Positions 18,303-26,360 of a DNA stretch of 64,000 nucleotides are shown here, piece after piece. Every line of letters starts with the position of its first letter. Position 1 is the stretch's first letter. The notes beneath the pieces are model-generated. The model did no database searches. It saw nothing but the letters and a program-made list of their open reading frames with translations, and was not told the origin of the DNA. The stretch comes from Gammaproteobacteria bacterium. GTDB lineage: Bacteria; Pseudomonadota; Gammaproteobacteria; Xanthomonadales; SZUA-36. The stretch spans positions 275,617-339,616 of the forward strand of contig JAJFLA010000046.1 in assembly GCA_021772935.1 (NCBI GenBank), given 5' to 3'. The translations under genes were made by a program, and so were the position numbers.

Positions 18303-18848
18303 GTGAAAACACAGTCCCAAAATTTACTTAAGCGGAAACATCCGCTTAATTCAAAAGTTGATAGGAAGCCCCCCTTCTCAATTCGCCTCGCTCAGCAGAC
18401 TGATGCAAAGGCTGTAAGCGCACTGATCATTGGACTCTCCGACTTTTTTGCGATCAGTTCTTCGACTCAAAACGCGGATAAATTTTGGCAATCGGTTTCG
18501 CCCAAGGCAGTAGCGGAACGAATCAGTTCTGACAGTTATGTTTGTTATGTTGCCGAAAACCCTTCTGGTCTGTGTGGCTTCGTCGCATTACGGGGTCGCT
18601 CTCACTTGTATCACTTGTTCGTCGCAGAGCATTCACATCGCCAAGGCCTTGCTCGCTTGCTCTGGCGAAAAATTTTAGACCACGCAAACAAACCCAAAAT
18701 CACTGTAAATTCATCTGTATATGCGGTACCCGTATATGAGCGGTTAGGGTTTATAAAAACTGAGCCCGAAAGATGCGAAGATGGCATCACATTCGTACCA
18801 ATGGTGTTTAAAACTGAAAACTGGCAAAGCATTCAACCAGATGTGTAA
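18303..18848 (+). CDS. GNAT N-acetyltransferase
   Basis: 181 residues from GTG 18303, 14 bp after the previous gene. The GNAT core starts around residue 25 (I-R-L-A-Q-Q-T-D-A) and has the CoA-binding H-S-H-R-Q-G-L-A-R-L-L-W and the closing V-P-V-Y-E-R-L-G-F. The N-terminal 24 residues are basic and outside the domain, so a later start is possible. Substrate unknown. Confidence 0.75.
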   Translation: MKTQSQNLLKRKHPLNSKVDRKPPFSIRLAQQTDAKAVSALIIGLSDFFAISSSTQNADKFWQSVSPKAVAERISSDSYVCYVAENPSGLCGFVALRGRSHLYHLFVAEHSHRQGLARLLWRKILDHANKPKITVNSSVYAVPVYERLGFIKTEPERCEDGITFVPMVFKTENWQSIQPDV

Positions 18849-18931
18849 AATGAAGCATGTCAATATTGGCCATGGTTACACCGGTCATGCAATCTTCAAT
18901 GCCAGCGTTATCTTTCAGGGGGAGGTTTTTT

Positions 18932-19225
18932 GTGACGACAGAGAAAATGGATTTTTCAGGCTACTCCAAGGAACAATTACTCGACTCTTTTGAAGGAGTG
19001 GATGATCAAAAGTATCCTGAGAATGCTTTGGAGATATACACCCTGCTACAGTCAAAATCGGAGTCCGTATCAACATTGATAGAAGATCGATACAGCGAAA
19101 GTAGTGGCCTGCTTAAAACTATCGCCGGGTTTATTTTCTTTCCTTTTTTTACAGATACGGCGCTTAAAAGATCAGATATGCAGGAGAAGCGGTTACGTGT
19201 TAAAAAGCGAACGGTAGATCAATAA
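18932..19225 (+). CDS. Small hypothetical protein with one hydrophobic segment
   Basis: GTG 18932 is chosen because GGGGGAGG lies 6 nt before it, giving 97 residues; the longer frame from 18857 has no ribosome site. The N-terminal half is acidic and helical (S-K-E-Q-L-L-D-S-F), and a short hydrophobic F-I-F-F-P-F-F segment lies near residue 67-73, followed by a basic tail. No family recognised. Confidence 0.55.
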   Translation: MTTEKMDFSGYSKEQLLDSFEGVDDQKYPENALEIYTLLQSKSESVSTLIEDRYSESSGLLKTIAGFIFFPFFTDTALKRSDMQEKRLRVKKRTVDQ

Positions 19226-19285
19226 ACTTACAAACTGTTAAAGTTCGATCTTCCCGCAAGCTGGCGCCACTGCCAAGGATCGCAA

Positions 19286-19870
19286 ATGACTGAAATACCA
19301 TTAAAATGTGACTGTGGCAAAGTACTAGGTGTCGCAAGCCATGTGACTGCTCGTTCTGGTACGAGGGTGGTATGCCACTGTGATGACTGTCAGGCTTTCG
19401 CTCGTTATCTGGATCAAGAAGACCAGGTGCTGGACCAGTACGGCGGCACTGATATATTTCAAATGCCCATGGCGCATGTCAAAATCGCCGAAGGTTTCGA
19501 GCAAATTAGTTGTCTGCGACTGAGTCCAAAAGGTTTGTTTCGTTGGTATACCGATTGTTGTAAAACCCCAATAGGTAATACATTGGCTGCAGGCATGCCA
19601 TTTGTTGGTGTAATCCACAATTTCATGGATGATGCTGGCTGCCGTGATGAAAACCTCGGACCGGTCAACAGCTACCTGCATACGAAATGTGCCAAAACGC
19701 TCCCGGCTGATCCAAATCACGCCGCTGTTCCCGTGAGAGTATTGATACGAATTTTTTCCAAATTAATGATCTGGAAATTAAAAGGACTCAATAAGCCCTC
19801 GTCCTTTTTCGATTCAAACGATCAGCCTGTCGCAGAGCCTTTCATTGTTGAACCTGAAATTGAAAATTAA
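19286..19870 (+). CDS. GFA-like / DUF6151-type zinc protein
   Basis: 194 residues. C-D-C-G-K near 8-12 and C-H-C-D-D-C near 30-35 are the paired zinc motifs of the GFA (glutathione-dependent formaldehyde-activating) fold; D-C-C-K-T-P-I-G-N gives the third site. The protein departs from true GFA enzymes elsewhere, and the family name is my best match rather than a firm assignment. No enzymatic role is known for this branch. Confidence 0.65.
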   Translation: MTEIPLKCDCGKVLGVASHVTARSGTRVVCHCDDCQAFARYLDQEDQVLDQYGGTDIFQMPMAHVKIAEGFEQISCLRLSPKGLFRWYTDCCKTPIGNTLAAGMPFVGVIHNFMDDAGCRDENLGPVNSYLHTKCAKTLPADPNHAAVPVRVLIRIFSKLMIWKLKGLNKPSSFFDSNDQPVAEPFIVEPEIEN

Positions 19871-19957
19871 TGCAGTCGCAATAACACAATGATTCACTCA
19901 TGCTATCTTCGGCCTATTTTGAGACTTAGTATGATTCTGATTAAATTGGATTAACTA

Positions 19958-20764
19958 ATGAATAAACAACGTGTTACCTTGGCAATAGATAACAATTTTG
20001 CATTTGTTACGCTCAACCGCGGTGAAAAACATAACGCCCTTGATATGGCGATGTTTAAAGCCATCGACAGAATCTCCCGCCAATTAAAGAAAAACCGAAA
20101 CATTCGGGCCATCATCGTACAAGCAGAGGGTGAAGATTTTTGTACGGGTCTGGATATAAAGTCCGTGATGAGTAACAAGTTTTCAGCACTGTCATTATTG
20201 GCTAAATGGTTTCCAGGGCAAGCCAACCTGGCACAACGTGTCTGCTATAACTGGCGCAAGATACCGGTACCGGTGATCATGGTGATCCAGGGGCGTTGCT
20301 GGGGCGGTGGTTTACAGATTGTACTCGGTGCTGATTTCAGGTTTGCAACACACGATGCAAGCTTTTCCATCATGGAAGGTAAATGGGGTTTGATCCCGGA
20401 CATGGGTGGAAATTTAGTTTTACGTGAATTGGTCGCAAAAGATGTCGCTTTAAAACTGACGATGAGTGCTGAAATCATCTCGGCTCAAACCGCTTTGGAC
20501 TATGGTTTGATCACCCAGGTAAGTGATGAGCCATTGCAACAAGCCATGCAATTGGCCAAGCAAATCACTGAACGCTCACCCGATGCAGTTGCCGCTGTTA
20601 AAAAACTTTATCAACAAAACTGGTTTAAGGCAGAGTGGCTTATTCTCGCCAAGGAAAGTTATTACCAGATCAAAATATTGCTGGGCAAAAATCAAAACAG
20701 AGCTGTAAAAAAGCAATTAAATCCAAAAGAAGATGTAAGTTATCTGTCACGAAAGAAATGGTAA
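19958..20764 (+). CDS. Crotonase-family protein (enoyl-CoA hydratase/isomerase fold)
   Basis: 268 residues. Crotonase motifs: L-N-R-G-E-K-H-N-A-L-D near 21-31, C-T-G-L-D-I-K for the oxyanion strand, and G-R-C-W-G-G-G-L-Q. The first catalytic Glu of hydratases is Gln120 here, while the second aligns with Glu140 (M-E-G-K-W-G-L-I-P-D-M-G-G). With one acid replaced it may not be a classical hydratase; isomerase or another CoA activity is possible. It stands alone with its own promoter space, not with fadJ-fadI. Confidence 0.82.
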   Translation: MNKQRVTLAIDNNFAFVTLNRGEKHNALDMAMFKAIDRISRQLKKNRNIRAIIVQAEGEDFCTGLDIKSVMSNKFSALSLLAKWFPGQANLAQRVCYNWRKIPVPVIMVIQGRCWGGGLQIVLGADFRFATHDASFSIMEGKWGLIPDMGGNLVLRELVAKDVALKLTMSAEIISAQTALDYGLITQVSDEPLQQAMQLAKQITERSPDAVAAVKKLYQQNWFKAEWLILAKESYYQIKILLGKNQNRAVKKQLNPKEDVSYLSRKKW

Positions 20765-20833
20765 ATATGGACCGATGTATTAATTTCAAAGCAAGGCTTG
20801 ACCTGACTATAACTTCATAGTTCAGAATTGGTT

Positions 20834-20861
20834 TTGACAGTTGACATACTGTCTGCATAAA
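20834..20861 (+). promoter_or_regulatory. Promoter with a GACAGT-n6-ACTGTC palindrome
   Basis: TTGACA (20834-20839) is followed by a perfect 6+6 palindrome (20836-20841 and 20848-20853) and then CATAAA (20856-20861, 16-bp spacer). A dyad lying between -35 and -10 is where MerR-family regulators bind, and the MerR gene is the second gene downstream. Confidence 0.6.
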
Positions 20862-20884
20862 TCAATTTAATCAGGAGATACAAC

Positions 20885-21067
20885 ATGAGTAGTGATGTGA
20901 TGAACAAAGAGAAATGGGTCTTATTATTTCGCGAGATTGGGCTTGATGAAGCGACAATGGTTAAATGGCATCAGGTGTTTGAAACCAGGTACCCCAATGA
21001 GCACCAGTCGTTTCTGGAATGGCTGGAAATACCAAAAGCTGAAATCAGTTCAATTCGAGCGCTGTAG
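20885..21067 (+). CDS. Free copy of the MerR C-terminal domain (60 aa)
   Basis: 60 residues with a good AGGAGA 7-9 nt before the ATG. Residues 8-59 align without gaps to the last 52 residues before the tail of the MerR regulator encoded 72 bp downstream, with about 28 of 52 identical (shared: W-V, G-L-D, W-H, F-E, F-L-E, S-I-R-A). It lacks any DNA-binding part. The likely origin is duplication of the sensor or effector domain, either by partial gene duplication or from a related element. It may compete for ligand or partner, or form mixed dimers; that is inference. Confidence 0.75.
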   Translation: MSSDVMNKEKWVLLFREIGLDEATMVKWHQVFETRYPNEHQSFLEWLEIPKAEISSIRAL

Positions 21068-21081
21068 TAACAGATAGTACC

Positions 21082-21114
21082 GGGGTGGTTGGTCTTGTTC
21101 AGGCCAACCACTCC
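21082..21114 (+). other. Strong RNA hairpin between the solo domain and merR genes
   Basis: A stem of 11 bp with one G-U pair (21082-21092 with 21104-21114), extended by two inner pairs, closes a 7-nt loop. It is not followed by a T run, so it is more likely a processing, stability or attenuation element than a full terminator. It would set the ratio of the two gene products. Confidence 0.6.
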
Positions 21115-21138
21115 ACCTTATCAATTAAGGAAAACCAG

Positions 21139-21666
21139 ATGTTTACCATTGGCCAAGTGGCAAAGAAATATTCTCTTTCAAGAAGCACGCTTCTTTATTA
21201 CGACAACATCGGGGTTTTAAAACCCAGTGGCAGAAGTGAATCAAACTACAGACTATATTCCGCAAGTGATTTGGAAAAGATGGATAGAATATTTCTTTTT
21301 CGCAGCGCAGGATTATCTTTAAATTCCATACCTTCACTTCTTGATAAAAAAGGCAATGATCTGAATACCGCACTTGAGAACAGATTGTTTTCTATCAATA
21401 CCGAAATTCAAGCTATGAGAACCCAGCAAAAAGTCATTCTTAAACTATTGGAGAATGAAAGCGCCGTAAAAGACTCCAGAGTTGTCACCAAAGAAATATG
21501 GGTGTCCCTGCTCAAAGCTGCCGGCCTTGATGATGCGGGCATGAAAAACTGGCATGTTGAATTTGAAAAAACGTCACCTGAAGCCCATCAGGATTTTCTT
21601 GAATCAATAGGTATCGAAAAAGACGAGATAAATTCGATACGTGCGTGGTCAAAAACTACCAGGTGA
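21139..21666 (+). CDS. MerR-family transcriptional regulator
   Basis: 175 residues from ATG 21139 (AAGGA 8 nt upstream); the longer frame starts inside the intergenic hairpin. The N-terminal winged helix reads F-T-I-G-Q-V-A-K-K-Y, L-S-R-S-T-L-L-Y-Y-D, I-G-V-L-K-P, Y-R-L-Y-S, followed by a dimerisation coil (about 80-110). The C-terminal domain (about 116-168) is the one duplicated in the upstream 60-residue gene. No cysteines typical of metal sensors are present, so an organic or protein signal is more likely. It may bind the palindrome at 20836-20853. Confidence 0.9.
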   Translation: MFTIGQVAKKYSLSRSTLLYYDNIGVLKPSGRSESNYRLYSASDLEKMDRIFLFRSAGLSLNSIPSLLDKKGNDLNTALENRLFSINTEIQAMRTQQKVILKLLENESAVKDSRVVTKEIWVSLLKAAGLDDAGMKNWHVEFEKTSPEAHQDFLESIGIEKDEINSIRAWSKTTR

Positions 21667-21687
21667 CCTGTTTTCATTAAGTGACAG

Positions 21688-22305
21688 TCAATTCGGCCTG
21701 ACATGGACGGTCATTAAACCCCAGAACCAGTCGATCTTGTTTTTGCTCTTACTCTGGACCTTAAAACCTGCATGCATCAGACTTTGCTCCAGTTCATCTA
21801 AAGTGAAGCTGCGCTCATGGGCGTGCTGAGTCCAGGGTAATATGCGATTCAGCCATCGCATCCAGAGGTAATCGCGACACCAGTCTGTAATAACCAAATG
21901 ACCGTTCGCTGTTATTACTCGCCGAAATTCCCGCAAGGCGGCATCAACATCGGGGAAATAATGCAAGGCATTGGTACTGGTTATAAGCTGAAAATATGCA
22001 TCAGCGAACGGTAACTGGGCCGCTTCACCTTCCAGCAAAGTCGCGCGTTGGCCCAATCTCTGTCTGGCCACATCCAGCATAGCTGGCACGCGATCGATTC
22101 CGACCAGTTCCGAAGTGTCCGATCGTTCCGCCAGTACCTGCAATAACTGCCCGGTGCCACAGCCTACATCCAGCACCTGTTCTGCGGCTAACTTGTCCAG
22201 ATTGTCAAAAGTCATGCGCAAGGAAGCATCAAGATAGGCTGACCAGCGCTGGTCATAGGCAGATGCCAACGCCGTGTACTCCCTGAGAAGTTTATCGATC
22301 TTCAT
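21688..22305 (-). CDS. Class I SAM-dependent methyltransferase
   Basis: 205 residues. Motif I V-L-D-V-G-C-G-T-G-Q-L-L at about 44-55, acidic E-L-V-G-I-D, and L-P-F-A-D-A-Y-F for motif II, the UbiE/Methyltransf_11 pattern. The substrate is unknown. The start overlaps the upstream gamma-carbonic anhydrase-like gene by 4 bp (ATGA). Confidence 0.87.
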   Translation of the reverse strand: MKIDKLLREYTALASAYDQRWSAYLDASLRMTFDNLDKLAAEQVLDVGCGTGQLLQVLAERSDTSELVGIDRVPAMLDVARQRLGQRATLLEGEAAQLPFADAYFQLITSTNALHYFPDVDAALREFRRVITANGHLVITDWCRDYLWMRWLNRILPWTQHAHERSFTLDELEQSLMHAGFKVQSKSKNKIDWFWGLMTVHVRPN

Positions 22306-22835
22306 ATTTCAAGCAGATACGCCGCAGCCAGTTCGACATAACGTTTGGCAGTGTAATGAAAGTACTTCAGTTCTTTGTCGGTAAGAGGTCGCACCTGACG
22401 CACTGGGCTACCCATATAAAGGTATCCACTTTCAAGCACCTTGTCAGGTGGCACCAGTGTGCCAGCGGCAACAACAACTTCGTCATTGACGACCGCTCCA
22501 TCCATGATCACAGCTGCCATTCCAATCAGAATACGGTTACCCAGGGTGCAACCATGCAACATGACCTTGTGTCCAATAGTGACATCATCACCAATGATCA
22601 ATGGATACCCATCCGGGTTATAAGGACCCGCGTGCGTGACATGCAAAACACTACCATCCTGCACGCTGGTTCTTTCGCCGATACGAATCCGATGAATATC
22701 GCCTCTGATCACCGTCATCGGCCAAACTGAACTGCCTGTACCAATCTCAACGTCACCAATGATTACCGAGGCAGGGTCTACATAAACACTATCGGCGATC
22801 CTGGGGTGCAGGCCGGCGTGGCTGCGTATACTCAT
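22302..22835 (-). CDS. Gamma-carbonic anhydrase-like (YrdA family) protein
   Basis: 177 residues from ATG 22835 (GGAG 8 nt before); a longer frame would start at 22880 but lacks a site. The left-handed beta-helix shows as repeated I/V-x-I-G hexapeptides. The metal-binding His residues lie in S-V-L-H-V-T-H and in I-G-H-K-V-M-L-H-G-C, and W-P-M-T-V-I-R-G-D is the trimer contact. YrdA-type proteins usually lack measurable carbonic anhydrase activity. Overlaps the methyltransferase gene downstream. Confidence 0.9.
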   Translation of the reverse strand: MSIRSHAGLHPRIADSVYVDPASVIIGDVEIGTGSSVWPMTVIRGDIHRIRIGERTSVQDGSVLHVTHAGPYNPDGYPLIIGDDVTIGHKVMLHGCTLGNRILIGMAAVIMDGAVVNDEVVVAAGTLVPPDKVLESGYLYMGSPVRQVRPLTDKELKYFHYTAKRYVELAAAYLLEI

Positions 22836-23152
22836 TGAATTACTCCATCTGCAACAAACACAATATAACCAAATCATCATCCATCTGTCCCCCTCCCCAC
22901 TGGCATTCGCCAGTTTGATGGGTGATAGGTAATCCCCTCGATAATAAACTGACTAAAAAAGGGGGTATTACCGATTGAGCTCACTCATTGAATTTGCGTT
23001 TCACACACTCACGTCCGATCCTTAACGTAAAAACAAGAAAAGCCCACACTTGGTGGGCGACCGTCGCCGCGGTTAAAGTTCGGGCTGATTCGTAATTAAG
23101 TGGGACAGCAGTGGGCCGAATACGTTTAATTTGGCTTGTTACACCTTCTTGC
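22836..23152. other. Intergenic stretch, 317 bp
   Basis: Holds the promoter side of the minus-strand gamma-carbonic anhydrase gene and the terminator of the ABC operon (23026-23058). No coding frame with a ribosome site was found. Confidence 0.6.
23026..23058 (-). terminator. Terminator of the ABC exporter operon
   Basis: On the minus strand GCCCAC-CAAGT-GTGGGC (23058-23042) is followed by TTTTCTTGTTTTT. It lies about 95 bp past the permease stop. Confidence 0.75.
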
Positions 23153-24748
23153 TTATTGTGAACCCCTAATTAACTGCCAGCGCCGAAACACGATGGCGCC
23201 GAGCAGGAGCACGACCGAAATGCCAAGATAGACCTGTGAAACCACACTGCTGATCGCTGTGCTGGCAGCGCCCAGAAAATCCAACTGGGGAAGATGGTTA
23301 ATCGCACCTACGTACCAGATTATCAGATAGGTCACTTCGAAGAGCTTTTTCGTACCGCTCACAACCCCAAGAAACAGAGCCAGGTTCACAATGAAGAAAG
23401 CACCGACGAGTAATGCCGCCAGGTGCTCAAACTCGCCTGCTACGAACGCCCGCATGATCATTCCACTGCCGGTAAGCATTGCGATTGTCAGACCCCCAGC
23501 CCACATGGCAGGAAGTTGGCGTTTTTCCGGGTAGGGTGACGAAAAGACGAGCTGTCCGGTATTGAAACGGGTCTCCCGTGTGCCCATCGAAGACCACATT
23601 GCCAGTGGCCAAATCCAGGCCATCGGCAATGCGTAGGCTCGTGCGTATTCATACGGCACCGCCAATTCCACCACGAGAAGCCCGATGGCGACCACATACC
23701 AAGACCAGTGACTACCCTTGACCAATAGTCTGATCTCAGCCTGCCACATCCTCAGGAAACTGAAGTTGAATGTCACCGGTTCAAGCTCACTCCAGCTAAT
23801 CAAAGAGATTTTCGGGTCACCGGGAGACTCAGTGAGCGGTGGCTTGTTGTTTGTGCGTTTACCCGCTTTCAGCCGTCTCGTGCGCGCCGGGTCAAATCGG
23901 TCGAAAAACACGGTTGCAAGACCGGCTAATCCAACCGCCGCGCCCATCCACAACAGGCGCAACGGCATCATTCCAGGCGACCAGCTTATACCGTCCCAAT
24001 GAAAGAGATGCATCGTCGCATGGGAGGTGCCAGGCACAAATCCGACAAAACCCATCTCGAAACCAAGTTTTGCATCCGGATACACGGCAAGCGCCGCCTC
24101 CTGCATGCTTGGCAAGAACAAGCCCAAACCACTGAAATCCAACCAGGGTATGTTCACCAGAAAACTGCTTACAATGACGACTTCGGCAGCCATGAAGTAA
24201 AGGATGTTTCCAAAGGTACCGCGTAGCACCCGGATCGACTCGAACAGAACACCGGCAGCAGCTACAAGTGTCAATACCGGCAGACAAATAAACAGAAAAG
24301 GCGCCAGCAACGCCCACAGGTTGAATCCACCTTCAACCGCACTGATCAACTGCATCAGGACTGCGGCGACCGCCATGGCCGCAGCCATCAGCATGAGGAC
24401 CGCGTAGTTGCTAATAAATTTACTCGCAATGTATAGGCGATTACTAAGAGGTGTGGCGGCTAGAATTTCTCCCACTCGGGTACGGCGATCACGGCTCAAA
24501 GAATTCTTGATCAGGAAGAAACCAATCATGCCCAGCATGATGGTGCAGGCGCTACCCATGAGACTCCCCACCCAGGCGGAGTTGTACTCTCCCCGGTATT
24601 CACCCAGACGCAAAGCCCACTTGCCGGTGATGACCAGGAAACCAAAGAAAAGTGTTCCCAACAGGGTGATCAGGAAGGAATACCGCCGTGTTCGTTCGCG
24701 AAAGTCTCCCAATGTCAGCTGAAAGAGCAGAGCAGCTGTTTGCATCAT
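23153..24748 (-). CDS. ABC-2 type transporter permease
   Basis: 531 residues with some twelve hydrophobic segments. An N-terminal ABC-2 block carries a cytoplasmic S-R-D-R-R-T-R-V-G-E-I-L-A-A-T-P segment (near 85-100) typical of these permeases, and a second membrane half begins near 345 after a charged middle. It has no transport ligand-binding protein partner and pairs with the ATPase gene that overlaps its start by 4 bp. Probably an exporter; substrate unknown. Confidence 0.85.
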   Translation of the reverse strand: MMQTAALLFQLTLGDFRERTRRYSFLITLLGTLFFGFLVITGKWALRLGEYRGEYNSAWVGSLMGSACTIMLGMIGFFLIKNSLSRDRRTRVGEILAATPLSNRLYIASKFISNYAVLMLMAAAMAVAAVLMQLISAVEGGFNLWALLAPFLFICLPVLTLVAAAGVLFESIRVLRGTFGNILYFMAAEVVIVSSFLVNIPWLDFSGLGLFLPSMQEAALAVYPDAKLGFEMGFVGFVPGTSHATMHLFHWDGISWSPGMMPLRLLWMGAAVGLAGLATVFFDRFDPARTRRLKAGKRTNNKPPLTESPGDPKISLISWSELEPVTFNFSFLRMWQAEIRLLVKGSHWSWYVVAIGLLVVELAVPYEYARAYALPMAWIWPLAMWSSMGTRETRFNTGQLVFSSPYPEKRQLPAMWAGGLTIAMLTGSGMIMRAFVAGEFEHLAALLVGAFFIVNLALFLGVVSGTKKLFEVTYLIIWYVGAINHLPQLDFLGAASTAISSVVSQVYLGISVVLLLGAIVFRRWQLIRGSQ

Positions 24749-25626
24749 GCACCCCTGTCGCCAGCACCTGCGAGGAGATACAGGTAAGCGTCTTCTAACG
24801 TTGGAGGCAGGGGCCGTGCGCCCTGCCCCGGTTGCTCATCCGCAACCACCCTGACCCGAACTCCCTCGCCGGTCCTGACCGTCCCGCTGAGAATGAACTC
24901 CTGCCTGACAGCTGCTAGTTCACCACTCGAAACGATCAGCTCCCAGACCTTTCCATCCACGCCAGCCAGCAGGTTCTCAGGAACACCGTGAAATTGAAGA
25001 AACCCCTTCTTAATGATCGCAATCGAAGTGGCCACTGCTTCAATATCCGAAACGATATGGGAAGACAGGATCACGATGCGATCCCCGGCCAACTCTGCAA
25101 GCAGGCTCCGGAAACGAACTCTCTCTTCCGGGTCAAGACCCGCCGTCGGTTCATCAACGATCAGGAGTTGCGGGTCGTTTAGCAGGGCTTGCGCGATCCC
25201 GACGCGTTGCTTCATACCGCCGGACAAGGAGCCAAGCGGCCGCTTGGCCGCGTCCGTGAGATTGACCAGTTCCAGCAGTTGTTCGATTCGCTTGTTGGCC
25301 GATTTACCACTGATTCCGCGTGCGGCTGCCAGGTATGTGAGAAATTCAATGGCGTTCAAATTGGGATAAATACCGAAGTCCTGGGGAAGATATCCCAGGA
25401 CTTTTCGGACGGTGTTCGGCGCTGTCGCGATGTCGACACCGTTCCACTTTACGGAGCCGGTCGTTGCCTTGGTGACAGTGGACAGTATTCGCATCAAGGT
25501 CGACTTGCCCGCCCCATTCGGGCCCAGTAAGCCCAGCACCCCGGTCCCGACATCGAGACTGAGATTGGATATCCCCCAAAGATCAGTCCCGTAACATTTT
25601 CCGACTTCACAAATCTCGAGATTCAT
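24745..25626 (-). CDS. ABC transporter ATP-binding protein
   Basis: 293 residues. Walker A G-P-N-G-A-G-K-S-T near 35-43, Q-loop, signature L-S-G-G-M-K-Q-R near 132, Walker B L-L-I-V-D-E-P-T-A-G-L-D, and H-loop S-S-H. The C-terminal region after about 215 resembles the regulatory extension of drug/lipid exporter ATPases. Upstream gene of the two-gene operon. Confidence 0.93.
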   Translation of the reverse strand: MNLEICEVGKCYGTDLWGISNLSLDVGTGVLGLLGPNGAGKSTLMRILSTVTKATTGSVKWNGVDIATAPNTVRKVLGYLPQDFGIYPNLNAIEFLTYLAAARGISGKSANKRIEQLLELVNLTDAAKRPLGSLSGGMKQRVGIAQALLNDPQLLIVDEPTAGLDPEERVRFRSLLAELAGDRIVILSSHIVSDIEAVATSIAIIKKGFLQFHGVPENLLAGVDGKVWELIVSSGELAAVRQEFILSGTVRTGEGVRVRVVADEQPGQGARPLPPTLEDAYLYLLAGAGDRGA

Positions 25627-25979
25627 TTCACCCTCACGCCTGGTTGCAGGATCCTATTATAGATGAGCGAACAAAGTGGCCGGGCACATTTAGTTTGTAA
25701 GAGCATAAGACGAATAAAAGCTATTTTTCCAGAAATCAAAGGTTATGCAGAAACCTGACAATCCAGTTTTTCTCCCCATTTCTTTCGGAATAATACAAAA
25801 CTTAAGTTCCCATGGCTCCGAAATAACAGAACTCAGTGTGTGCCGATTGATTTAGCAAGTTTTTGTGTCGCACCCCTTGGTCGGTGTACAACGAAAAAAT
25901 CAATCGCAGAATGACTCTCACAAGTTGAGACCCTCCGATAATTGCTATGATGTGACCCTCCTTATTGCAAGGATCAAAG
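25627..25979. other. Intergenic stretch, 353 bp
   Basis: Between the minus-strand ABC operon and plus-strand remnants. A possible plus promoter lies near 25925-25951 (TTGAGA, 15-bp spacer, TATGAT). A long minus-strand frame at 25802-26113 has no ribosome site and runs antisense to the remnants, so it is not called. Nothing else seen. Confidence 0.5.
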
Positions 25980-26105
25980 ATGACTCTGAAATTGACACAT
26001 CTCATGAGAATGGCTTCTTGCCTGTTACTGAGCATCATATCTATCAGCTTCGCCCATGGCAGAGATGAACAGGCTTTACCCAGGAACAGATGGCCAGGGC
26101 GCTGA
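25980..26105 (+). CDS. Short ORF with a signal-peptide-like start (41 aa)
   Basis: AAGGA lies 6 nt before ATG 25980. The first 27 residues (basic, then C-L-L-L-S-I-I-S-I-S-F-A-H-G) look like a signal peptide; the rest is only about 15 residues and reads in another frame over the HTH remnant. It may be the leftover start of an exported protein joined to other DNA by a deletion, or a small secreted peptide. Confidence 0.35.
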   Translation: MTLKLTHLMRMASCLLLSIISISFAHGRDEQALPRNRWPGR

Positions 26106-26245
26106 AAACGCAAAAAAGCAATATCTTCAGGCTGGAAAACGTGGATTCAAGAGTCTCACCGACGCTTTCGACTATCGAACGCTATGCCCACGCAGCTGGT
26201 TACCGGCTAGAAATAAAGTTTTTGCCTGAAACCCATCAGAAATAA
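26072..26245 (+). pseudogene. Truncated XRE-family antitoxin-like HTH
   Basis: The frame reads G-F-T-Q-E-Q-M-A-R-A-L-K, Q-K-S-N-I-F-R-L-E-N, S-P-T-L-S-T-I-E-R-Y-A-H-A-A-G and ends in taa at 26243. This is the core and end of a HigA-like XRE helix-turn-helix, but a stop codon lies two codons before it and no start with a ribosome site fits (the first ATG is 26090, inside the domain). The N-terminal part is missing and no toxin gene is adjacent. I read it as a decayed antitoxin. Confidence 0.6.
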
Positions 26246-26360
26246 CCCCTTAAACGCTACGGTGATACAATCAAACACACCGAATGGACCGGGTCATTGA
26301 AGAAAAACCAGGTCAATGAGTGACCTGTGCTGATGGCCGCAAAAAAACAAAGAGCATGAA

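Noticed and set aside
21082..21114. Hairpin as a rho-independent terminator
   Set aside because: No T run follows; kept only as an RNA hairpin.
25802..26113. Minus-strand frame of 103 codons
   Set aside because: No ribosome site and antisense to the HTH remnant; composition like shadow frames.
26309..26327. Hairpin CAGGTCA-atgag-TGACCTG as a terminator
   Set aside because: The T run is on the minus strand, where no gene ends nearby; its role is unclear, so it is not called.
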